This document shows, piece by piece, positions 1-4,907 of a stretch of DNA of 7,333 bases. The position numbers and the translations under genes were made by a program. A model generated the notes under the pieces. The model was not told the origin of the DNA and did no database searches. It saw only the letters and a program-made list of their open reading frames with translations. Source of the stretch: Clostridiales bacterium (GTDB taxonomy: Bacteria; Bacillota; Clostridia; Christensenellales; Aristaeellaceae); contig JAAYJP010000242.1 in NCBI GenBank assembly GCA_012522875.1, positions 1 through 7,333 of the forward strand. Direction: 5' to 3'. Positions within the stretch are counted from its first letter, which is position 1; each line of letters begins with the position of its first letter.

Positions 1-4
1 AACT

Positions 5-120
5 ACCGGTGGCAAAGGCGAAGGGGCCCCACCTGTTCCCATCCCGAACACAGAAGTTAAGCCCTTCAGCGCCGATGGTACTTGGCTGGTAACGGCCCGG
101 AAGAGTAGGTCGCCGCCGGT
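5..120 (+). rRNA. rrf: 5S ribosomal RNA
   Basis: The stretch matches bacterial 5S rRNA closely, including the conserved core around 'ccatcccgaacacagaagtt' and 'gccgatggtactt'. The two ends pair as helix I: 5-13 (ACCGGTGGC) with 112-120 (GCCGCCGGT), nine pairs with one G-U. The length of about 116 nt is normal for Firmicutes. The 16S and 23S genes should lie just left of the window, so this is probably the end of an rRNA operon. The exact mature ends are uncertain by one or two bases. Confidence 0.96.
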
Positions 121-128
121 TCCCAACA

Positions 129-156
129 GATTGCGAATAAGGAATTATTCGCAATC
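129..156 (+). repeat. Perfect hairpin in the 5S-tRNA spacer
   Basis: Positions 129-139 (GATTGCGAATA) are perfectly complementary to 146-156 (TATTCGCAATC), giving an 11-bp stem around a 6-nt loop. No T-run follows, so it is not a classical intrinsic terminator. Because it sits between two co-transcribed stable RNAs, a role in processing, such as an RNase III target, is plausible but inferred. Confidence 0.75.
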
Positions 157-163
157 CCTGTAT

Positions 164-238
164 TCCTCAGTAGCTCAATGGCAGAGCACTCGGCTGTTAA
201 CCGAGTTGTTGTAGGTTCGAGTCCTACCTGGGGAGCCA
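164..238 (+). tRNA. tRNA-Asn (anticodon GTT), CCA encoded
   Basis: A full cloverleaf can be drawn. Acceptor stem 164-170 pairs with 228-234 with one T-G pair. The D-stem is GCTC 173-176 with GAGC 184-187. The anticodon stem CTCGG 189-193 pairs with CCGAG 201-205 and presents GTT at 196-198, the asparagine anticodon. The T-arm is GTAGG 211-215 / CCTAC 223-227 with loop TTCGAGT. Discriminator G235 is followed by an encoded CCA at 236-238. It is probably transcribed with the upstream 5S. Confidence 0.97.
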
Positions 239-244
239 CCTATC

Positions 245-283
245 AACCTCAGCATTGATACAATGTTGGGGTTCTTTATGTTT
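245..283 (+). terminator. Rho-independent terminator of the rRNA/tRNA unit
   Basis: Positions 245-257 (AACCTCAGCATTG) pair with 261-273 (CAATGTTGGGGTT): 13 RNA pairs including two G-U, with a 3-nt loop. A T-rich tail follows at 274-283 (CTTTATGTTT). Placed seven bases after the tRNA CCA end, it most likely ends the rRNA operon transcript. Confidence 0.85.
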
Positions 284-567
284 CAAAACGTGTTGAAATA
301 ATGAGGTGTTTGGATGCTTTCTCTTTTGTAAGATATGTTTGGAACACGAAAATTTGATTGAATGATGTTTGCGAGGTGCAGCCAGTTGTTGCCTGGAGTG
401 GCTTAGCTCGTCTGCCAGAGGAGAGGCAACGCCTCCCCTGCCCCTGGAGCAACCTGCAGTTACTCCTCCCACAAGGCTGAGCTTTCGACCCCGAGAATGA
501 ACCATGCGCTGAACCTGAATGTTTTACCATGTCCTGATTTGTACATGTACGGCATTAATCACAAAAC
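284..567. other. Intergenic region with GC-rich foldable segment, no credible gene
   Basis: No open frame here resembles a known protein; the minus-strand frames run into the terminator or tRNA gene. A 6-bp inverted repeat (TTTCAA 281-286 / TTGAAA 293-298) lies at the left. The notable part is 388-453, which can fold in two competing ways: GTTGCCT 388-394 with AGGCAAC 424-430, or CCAG/AGG/GAGGC 415-427 with GCCTC/CCT/CTGG 431-447. I see no clear promoter or T-run terminator framing it, so whether it is transcribed as an RNA is unknown. Confidence 0.4.
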
Positions 568-600
568 TATACAAAACGAAAAGTATATGCTATATATAAT
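568..600 (+). promoter_or_regulatory. Predicted promoter of the zinc-ribbon gene
   Basis: An extended -10 element, TGC followed by TATATA at 591-596, lies 17 bp after TATACA at 568-573, a 4/6 match to the -35 consensus. An overlapping TATAAT at 595-600 is an alternative -10 with a poor -35. Transcription would begin near 603, leaving a leader of about 125 nt before the start codon at 730. Confidence 0.55.
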
Positions 601-719
601 GGTATTAGTACCAAGCCAAGGATGCTAGGCGTTCCTCCCGGTTGTGTCCTCAGGTAACTGATGTGAAGAACCCCGGAGTTAACTGTTGATTACATCGGTT
701 TGGGCACAGTATAAGGAGG
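601..719 (+). promoter_or_regulatory. Structured 5' leader of the zinc-ribbon gene
   Basis: Two coaxial helices are visible. TGTGTCC 643-649 pairs with GGGCACA 702-708 (seven pairs, one G-U), and inside it AACTGATGT 656-664 pairs with ACATCGGTT 692-700 (nine pairs, one G-U). A smaller hairpin GGTA/TACC (601-604/609-612) opens the leader. The outer helix ends just before the ribosome binding site AAGGAGG at 713-719, so folding could affect translation. I do not recognise it as a named riboswitch class; a cis-regulatory role is inferred. Confidence 0.5.
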
Positions 720-729
720 CATATGGATA

Positions 730-1005
730 ATGTACACTGACAAAACCTTAGTCTGCCGTGAATGCGGAGCAGAATTTCTTTTCACTGCTTCCGAACAGGC
801 TTTCTTTGCCGAAAAGGGTTTCCAGAACGAACCAGGCCGATGTCCGGACTGTCGTGTAAAGCGCCGCACAGCAAATCGGGGTCAGCGCCAAATGTATGAT
901 GTTATCTGCGATGAATGCGGCGTTGCCACACAGGTACCCTTCCAGCCGCGCGGCGATCGCCCGGTGTACTGCAACGACTGCTATGCCAAACATAGAAATC
1001 GCTGA
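730..1005 (+). CDS. Small double zinc-ribbon protein
   Basis: This encodes 91 residues with four CxxC knuckles: C9/C12, C38/C41, C60/C63 and C81/C84. They are best read as two four-cysteine zinc ribbons in series, probably binding two structural zinc ions. The first half (CRECG ... CPDCR) resembles the small 'probable zinc-ribbon domain' proteins common in Firmicutes; the second (CDECG ... CNDCY) is a similar ribbon. The linker and tail are rich in Arg and Lys, which fits nucleic acid binding, but function is not established. The start at 730 is set by AAGGAGG at 713-719, ten bases upstream; an ATG at 723 is too close and opens a five-codon frame. It is a single gene with its own structured leader, facing the ferritin gene tail to tail. 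Confidence 0.88.
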   Translation: MYTDKTLVCRECGAEFLFTASEQAFFAEKGFQNEPGRCPDCRVKRRTANRGQRQMYDVICDECGVATQVPFQPRGDRPVYCNDCYAKHRNR

Positions 1006-1060
1006 CCCGAAGCCATATTTTCAAGACTAACAAACAATACCCGCTGCAAGACGGAACAGA

Positions 1061-1107
1061 GCATAGACAAAGCGGTCCTGCGTGATTGCAGAAACCGCTT
1101 TGTCTGC
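1061..1107. terminator. Large hairpin between convergent genes, possible bidirectional terminator
   Basis: AGACAAAGCGGT at 1065-1076 is perfectly complementary to 1094-1105, and within it CTGC 1078-1081 pairs with GCAG 1088-1091 around a 6-nt loop. It lies between the convergent zinc-ribbon and ferritin genes, where a two-way terminator is expected. Neither strand has a clear T-run after the stem, so termination is inferred from position and stability only. Confidence 0.45.
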
Positions 1108-1196
1108 ACTCTGATTCCTGCAACAAACGACAGGGACTCAGCTGGATACAAAAGGCGTCTTATATCCTTCCCCGGTCGGGCGTCGCCTGAAGCGGC

Positions 1197-1709
1197 TTAT
1201 AGGTGCAGTTTGCGCAGATCTTCCTTCATTCTTTCGATATCATTGATCCAGTCTTCAATATCGTGCTCATGTTCCAGCTCATCATTAAGGATCGTGACAG
1301 CCATTTGATGGGTGGAGTGATCTTTGCCTTCCGTGAAGGAGGCCAGTTTCTGATACCGTTCGATGGCACAGCGTTCTCCATTGAGATTCTGCTCAAGAAT
1401 CGCCTCGATGTAAGGGTCAGTGGGCTCCTCGTAGACGCATTTGGAGAAGGAGGGCCATTGCTGGGGGTTGAGAAGGGGGGTTCCGCCCAGTTGAATAATC
1501 CGGTCTGCAACCAACTCTGCATGGGCCAGTTCTTCTGTAGCATGGGCCAAAAGCTCGGGCTCGACCTCACTGCGCATGGGTCCCTCCATCACACGGGCTC
1601 CGACCCAATATTGGTAATAGGCAAGCCATTCCTCAGCCAGTGCTTCATTCAGCTGCTGCAACAGTTCCTTAACATTGAGGTTTGCTATTTCGATTGCGCG
1701 CTTTCCCAT
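1197..1709 (-). CDS. Dps-like ferritin (DPSL/thioferritin type)
   Basis: This 170-residue protein is a four-helix ferritin-like subunit. The diiron ligands expected for a bacterioferritin-type centre are present: E27 in helix A, E60-x-x-H63 in helix B, E112 in helix C and E144-x-x-H147 in helix D. Cysteines C91 and C114 (contexts SKCVYEEP and GERCAIERY) match the cysteine pair typical of the Dps-like 'thioferritin' group, which form small cages that oxidise Fe(II), often with peroxide, and protect against oxidative damage. The start at 1709 follows AAGGAGG on the minus strand by seven bases; the in-frame ATG at 1739 lies upstream of that site and is unlikely. It is transcribed divergently from feoAB, so iron storage and import share one control region. 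Cage size and oxidant are inferred from the family. Confidence 0.9.
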   Translation of the reverse strand: MGKRAIEIANLNVKELLQQLNEALAEEWLAYYQYWVGARVMEGPMRSEVEPELLAHATEELAHAELVADRIIQLGGTPLLNPQQWPSFSKCVYEEPTDPYIEAILEQNLNGERCAIERYQKLASFTEGKDHSTHQMAVTILNDELEHEHDIEDWINDIERMKEDLRKLHL

Positions 1710-1732
1710 AATCATTCCTCCTTTGAATATTA

Positions 1733-1761
1733 ATGGCATATGTCGTTATCATATATACCAT
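1733..1761. promoter_or_regulatory. Inverted repeat over the ferritin -10/start region
   Basis: ATGGCATAT at 1733-1741 and ATATACCAT at 1753-1761 form an inverted repeat with eight of nine positions matching and an 11-bp spacer. It covers the predicted ferritin -10 and transcription start, a typical repressor position. The left arm overlaps GGCATATGTC (1735-1744), a 9/10 match to the palindrome at the DUF5320 promoter. No regulator is identified from sequence. Confidence 0.35.
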
Positions 1762-1780
1762 ATCGCAAGTTTCAAGTCAA
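1752..1780 (-). promoter_or_regulatory. Promoter of the ferritin gene
   Basis: On the minus strand TTGACT (1780-1775) is followed after 17 bp by TATATA (1757-1752). This is a good sigma-A type match (5/6 at both elements). Transcription would start near 1745, about 36 bases before the start codon. Confidence 0.75.
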
Positions 1781-1810
1781 ACCCCTGGACACTATCACTT
1801 CAACTGCGGG

Positions 1811-1842
1811 AGATTGACAGATTGACGCTTTTACAGCATATT
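1811..1842 (+). promoter_or_regulatory. Predicted promoter of feoAB with tandem AGATTGAC repeat
   Basis: A consensus -35 TTGACA at 1814-1819 lies 17 bp before CATATT at 1837-1842 (4/6 to the -10). The octamer AGATTGAC is repeated without a gap at 1811-1818 and 1819-1826, so a second -35-like TTGACG sits at 1822-1827. The leader would be only about 25 nt. No clear Fur or DtxR box is visible, although iron control would be expected. Confidence 0.5.
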
Positions 1843-1874
1843 AGGGTTATGATCAATCACATGATGGAGTTCAA

Positions 1875-2099
1875 ATGACATTAGATCAAATGCCGCTTTT
1901 ACAGGAAGCAACCATTATCAGGACCGACGGCGCAGGCCCTCTCCGGCTGAGGCTGCTTGATATGGGCCTGATCAGAGGGACACGGGTCACCATTCAAAAG
2001 GTAGCCCCTATGGGAGATCCCCTTGAAATCAACCTCCGCGGTTATTCTTTGACCTTGAGGCGTGAAGATGCCCGTTTCGTTGAGGTTATGCCCCTATGA
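1875..2099 (+). CDS. feoA: FeoA, ferrous iron transport accessory protein
   Basis: This 74-residue protein has the length and layout of FeoA, a small cytoplasmic SH3-like beta-barrel that supports the FeoB iron transporter. The family core is clear: LRLLDMGLIRGTRVTI at residues 25-40, the turn PMGDPLEINLRG at 45-56, and a closing LRREDARFVEV. GGAG at 1866-1869 lies five bases before the ATG. The stop codon overlaps the feoB start in an ATGA arrangement (2096-2099), so the two are translationally coupled. Its precise role, possibly in modulating FeoB GTPase or complex assembly, is unsettled for the family. Confidence 0.93.
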   Translation: MTLDQMPLLQEATIIRTDGAGPLRLRLLDMGLIRGTRVTIQKVAPMGDPLEINLRGYSLTLRREDARFVEVMPL

Positions 2100-4111
2100 T
2101 GTTTGCTTTGGCCGGCAACCAGAACAGCGGAAAGACCACATTATTCAACCAACTGACCGGTACAAGACAGCATGTGGGCAATTTCCCGGGTGTTACGATA
2201 GAATCAAAAGCAGGTAACATCAAGGGCCTGAAAGATGATCAAGTTGTCGACCTGCCCGGTATCTACTCGATCCGCCCCTATTCCTCAGAAGAGATATTGA
2301 CCCGGGATTTCATACTTTATCAACATCCTGATGCGCTGATCAACATTGTTGACGCAACAAATATTGAGCGCAATTTATACCTGACTTTGCAGCTGCTGGA
2401 AATGCGCATACCGACCGTGCTTGCCTTAAACATGATGGATGAGCTCAATGGTTCCGGCAGCAGCATAGATATTGAAAAGTTCTCAGATAGTTTGGGCGTC
2501 CCGGTCATCCCTATCTGTGCCACAAGGGGAGAAGGAATTCAGGAACTCATCGCTCAAACCAAGCGCCTGGCTCAGACGCGGGAACTCCCGCGTCAATTGG
2601 ATTTCTGCAGCCCAGGGCCGGTGCATCGGTGTATTCATGCGGTCAGCCACATCATTGAGGACCATGCTGAACGGCAGCGTATACCCAGCCGGTTTGCGGC
2701 GACCAAACTGATAGAGGGAGACAACATCCTGACAGCCCGATTGGAACTGGATAACAACGAGCTTGACCTGATTGAACACAGCATCATTGAAATGGAACGC
2801 GACTGCGGGATGGACCGTAATGAAGCGCTGGCCGATATGAGGTATGCTTTTATCGGAGAACTATGCCATCAAACGGTTAAAAAAGGCGAGCATAACCGCG
2901 AACGCCAACGCAGCATGCGGATTGACCGTGTGCTGACGGGCAAGTACACGGCCATTCCCGTTTTCCTATTTGTTATGCTCGGAATTTTCTATTTTACTTT
3001 CAATGTCATCGGAGCCTGGCTGTCAGACCTGCTGGCTGCGGGAATTGATGCTTTGGCACGCCTGGCAGACGGGGCGCTGACCGTTCTTGAGCTTAACCCC
3101 ATGGTCCAATCGCTTATTATCGACGGTGTGTTTGCCGGCATCGGGAGCGTGCTTAGTTTCCTGCCGTTGATTGTTGTGCTGTTTTTTTTCCTGTCCGTGC
3201 TTGAGGACACGGGATACATGGCACGCATCGCATTTGTGATGGATAAACCGCTTCGAAAGATCGGGCTCAGTGGCCGAAGTATTGTGCCGATGCTGCTGGG
3301 TTTTGGCTGTACCGTACCCGCCATACTGGCCACAAGAACGCTGGCCAGCGAAAGGGACAGGAAAATGACGATCCTGTTGACGCCTTTCATGAGTTGTACT
3401 GCGAAAATCCCTATTTACGCGTTGTTTGCCGCTGTCTTTTTTGGCGGGAACAGCGCGGTCATTATGTTGATCCTATATGTGCTGGGGGCAGCACTTGGCA
3501 CGCTGATGGCCTGGATAGGAAGCCGTACTGCTTTTAGGGGAAATTCAACGCCGTTTATCATGGAATTGCCAAACTATCGTTTCCCCTCAATGAAGTCGGT
3601 GGTTGTATTGCTATGGGACAAGGCGCGCGATTTTATCCAGCGTGCTTTTACCGTCATTTTTATGGCAACACTGCTGATTTGGTTTTTGCAGAACTTTGAT
3701 GTACGATTAAATCCCATCCAAAACGGCGAGCAGAGCCTACTGTCCGGTTTGGGAAAATTGCTGACCCCGTTGTTCCGACCACTGGGTTTCAGCGATTGGC
3801 GCCTGACTACCGCGCTCATCAGCGGGCTTGCAGCCAAGGAGGCTGTGGTCAGCAGTCTTGGTGTTACGATGCAAACTTCCATGGCTGAGTTGCCCAATGC
3901 AATCGAAAAACTGTTTTCACCCCTGAGCGCTTTTAGCTATCTGGTGTTTGTATTGCTCTACACTCCCTGTTTTGCAAGTATCGCGACCATGAAAAAGGAA
4001 TTGAAGTCTGGTCTTCTGACCCTGCTTGCGGTCGTTGGGCAATGCGTGTTTGCATGGTTGATAGCCTGGGGCGTTTTTTCTCTTGGCAGCGTCCTATTAT
4101 CGTTTTATTGA
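2096..4111 (+). CDS. feoB: FeoB, ferrous iron transporter with N-terminal G domain
   Basis: This 671-residue inner-membrane protein imports Fe(II). The N-terminal G domain carries G1 GNQNSGKT (7-14), G2 with T34 in GNFPGVTIE, G3 DLPG (52-55), G4 NMMD (112-115) and a G5-like CATRG (141-145). A helical guanine-dissociation-inhibitor-like region and basic linker follow up to about residue 280, then a hydrophobic membrane half with two Gate-type repeats. The conserved cysteine motifs of the permeation path are present: FGCTVP (403-408), FMSCTAKIP (431-439) and TPC (623-625). Length is at the short end of normal for Firmicutes. GAGGTT inside feoA (2082-2087) can serve as ribosome binding site; a second ATG directly follows at 2099. 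No FeoC is visible downstream. Confidence 0.97.
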   Translation: MMFALAGNQNSGKTTLFNQLTGTRQHVGNFPGVTIESKAGNIKGLKDDQVVDLPGIYSIRPYSSEEILTRDFILYQHPDALINIVDATNIERNLYLTLQLLEMRIPTVLALNMMDELNGSGSSIDIEKFSDSLGVPVIPICATRGEGIQELIAQTKRLAQTRELPRQLDFCSPGPVHRCIHAVSHIIEDHAERQRIPSRFAATKLIEGDNILTARLELDNNELDLIEHSIIEMERDCGMDRNEALADMRYAFIGELCHQTVKKGEHNRERQRSMRIDRVLTGKYTAIPVFLFVMLGIFYFTFNVIGAWLSDLLAAGIDALARLADGALTVLELNPMVQSLIIDGVFAGIGSVLSFLPLIVVLFFFLSVLEDTGYMARIAFVMDKPLRKIGLSGRSIVPMLLGFGCTVPAILATRTLASERDRKMTILLTPFMSCTAKIPIYALFAAVFFGGNSAVIMLILYVLGAALGTLMAWIGSRTAFRGNSTPFIMELPNYRFPSMKSVVVLLWDKARDFIQRAFTVIFMATLLIWFLQNFDVRLNPIQNGEQSLLSGLGKLLTPLFRPLGFSDWRLTTALISGLAAKEAVVSSLGVTMQTSMAELPNAIEKLFSPLSAFSYLVFVLLYTPCFASIATMKKELKSGLLTLLAVVGQCVFAWLIAWGVFSLGSVLLSFY

Positions 4112-4181
4112 TTGAACTGCGGGAGCGCAAAGCACAAAAACAAAGATTGTCTGAAATGATCAATATCTGTATGTGGTCAAT

Positions 4182-4204
4182 AAAGACCCCGCTGCCGGAT
4201 CTTT
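4182..4204 (+). terminator. Possible weak terminator after feoB
   Basis: AAAGA 4182-4186 can pair with TCTTT 4200-4204, and inside it CCG 4189-4191 with CGG 4196-4198, leaving an internal loop and a short T-rich end. It is the best terminator-like structure downstream of feoB but is imperfect. Confidence 0.3.
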
Positions 4205-4263
4205 CTCAATAAGTTGATATCGGGCTTGCTGATTCAGGAACGCTTGTTTTACGTGCAGAAAAA

Positions 4264-4279
4264 CCGGGTTCGATTCCCG
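4264..4279. other. tRNA T-arm-like motif flanked by A-runs
   Basis: CCGGGTTCGATTCCCG contains a T-loop consensus (GGTTCGATTCC) with a closing stem, CGGG/CCCG. No acceptor stem, D-arm or anticodon arm can be drawn around it, so it is not a tRNA gene. It may be a tRNA relic, chance, or a minus-strand terminator, because on that strand the stem is followed by a run of T. Confidence 0.35.
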
Positions 4280-4341
4280 AAAAAAATTTCTCAAAAAAAG
4301 TTTCGCCAGGATATTGACATATGTCGGAATCGTGCTATTAT
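4280..4341 (+). promoter_or_regulatory. Strong promoter of the DUF5320/ATPase gene series, with A-tracts
   Basis: Consensus TTGACA at 4314-4319 is followed after 16 bp by TATTAT at 4336-4341, preceded by TGC as an extended -10. Two seven-base A-runs at 4280-4286 and 4293-4299 lie upstream; the second falls in the window used by UP elements. Transcription should start near 4348. The -35 is embedded in the palindrome GACATATGTC, so a bound regulator would compete with RNA polymerase. Confidence 0.8.
4315..4326. promoter_or_regulatory. Putative operator 1 (TGACATATGTCG)
   Basis: GACATATGTC at 4316-4325 is a perfect 10-bp palindrome overlapping the -35 element. It shares the pattern TGACATnTGTC with a second site 39 bp downstream. 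A repressor site is inferred; the likely candidate protein is the DUF134 product encoded downstream, without direct proof. Confidence 0.6.
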
Positions 4342-4348
4342 GGTATTG

Positions 4349-4371
4349 GTAACTGACATTTGTCATTTACC
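4349..4371. promoter_or_regulatory. Putative operator 2 (TGACATTTGTCA) in a longer inverted repeat
   Basis: TGACATTTGTCA at 4354-4365 has perfect 5-bp arms (TGACA/TGTCA). The symmetry extends outward to GTAA/TTAC with one mismatch, covering 4349-4371. It begins a few bases after the predicted transcription start, so it could act as DNA operator or as a hairpin at the 5' end of the mRNA. It repeats the operator 1 pattern. Confidence 0.6.
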
Positions 4372-4419
4372 TAAGCGGATTCAACCCAAGGCTGACTGGC
4401 AAATTACAAGGAGGATTGT

Positions 4420-4755
4420 ATGCCGAGATTTGATGGAACAGGTCCCGCGGGAATGGGATCAATGACAGGATGGGGCATGGGCCCCTGCGCAACCGGGGAA
4501 AGCGGAACAGCGGGCGTTTCTTATGGACGGGGCTACGCCTATCCCAGAGGTGGGCGCATGTGGTATGGACCGCGCTTTGGCCGCGGGCGCGGCATGGGAT
4601 TAGGGAGAGGATGGGGTTTTGGGTACACCTTTGGCCCTTTTCAGGATCCCGCCGCCGATTTGGACGATGAGACCATCAAGGCGAATCTGACGGCCGAACG
4701 AGACGCGCTCAGGAATCAGCTGGACGCCATAGACAAGCGTCTGGAAAATCTGTAA
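4420..4755 (+). CDS. DUF5320-type Gly/Met/Arg-rich small protein
   Basis: This 111-residue protein opens with MPRFDGTGPAGMGSMTGWGMGPC, in which the GTGP-GMG-MTG-GMGPC pattern marks the DUF5320-type family. The first 75 residues are almost free of Leu and Lys and rich in Gly, Arg, Met, Tyr and Trp, so they are probably disordered or unusual in fold. Only one cysteine (C23) is present. Residues 80-111 are acidic then amphipathic (DLDDETIKANL ... LDAIDKRLENL) and likely form a coiled coil for oligomerisation. A strong AAGGAGG lies seven bases upstream and the promoter is near consensus, so it is probably abundant. Family members commonly sit beside DUF134, NifX-like and MinD-like genes in anaerobes. 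No biochemical function is known to me. Confidence 0.85.
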   Translation: MPRFDGTGPAGMGSMTGWGMGPCATGESGTAGVSYGRGYAYPRGGRMWYGPRFGRGRGMGLGRGWGFGYTFGPFQDPAADLDDETIKANLTAERDALRNQLDAIDKRLENL

Positions 4756-4767
4756 GCGTGAAACAGA

Positions 4768-4796
4768 CAAGGGGCGGTGCTCCTATCCGCCCCTTG
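4768..4796 (+). terminator. GC-rich hairpin after the DUF5320 gene, possible attenuator
   Basis: CAAGGGGCGG 4768-4777 is perfectly complementary to 4787-4796, with a 9-nt loop. No T-run follows, so complete termination is unlikely. It may partly stop transcription or protect the 3' end of a processed DUF5320 mRNA, giving more of that protein than of the downstream ones. This is inference. Confidence 0.6.
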
Positions 4797-4907
4797 CCTG
4801 CAGACGACTTCATGCCTTCAGGAAAAAGAATCATCGCGGTAACATTGTTTTGTATTGGATGATTTGCGCCACAGTCCTTATCCACGAACAAAAATGCGAG
4901 GTGAAAC

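Noticed and set aside
224..530. Two minus-strand frames of 93 and 84 codons after the tRNA
   Set aside because: One runs into the terminator and tRNA gene; compositions are low-complexity and neither has a convincing start signal.
718..727. GGCATATGGA resembling the GACATATGTC operator
   Set aside because: Only 7 of 10 positions match, it overlaps the ribosome binding site region far from the promoter, and is probably chance.
723..740. Five-codon frame (MDNVH) starting at the ATG just before the zinc-ribbon start
   Set aside because: The ATG is only three bases from the AAGGAGG, too close for efficient initiation, and I see no evidence that such a leader peptide is used.
1203..1733. Plus-strand frame of 176 codons opposite the ferritin gene
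   Set aside because: It is the antisense shadow of a clear ferritin with complete ligand motifs, and has no ribosome binding site or recognisable domain.
4214..4465. Plus-strand frame of 83 codons upstream of and overlapping the DUF5320 gene
   Set aside because: It spans the strong promoter and operators and overlaps the real start in another frame, with no ribosome binding site of its own.
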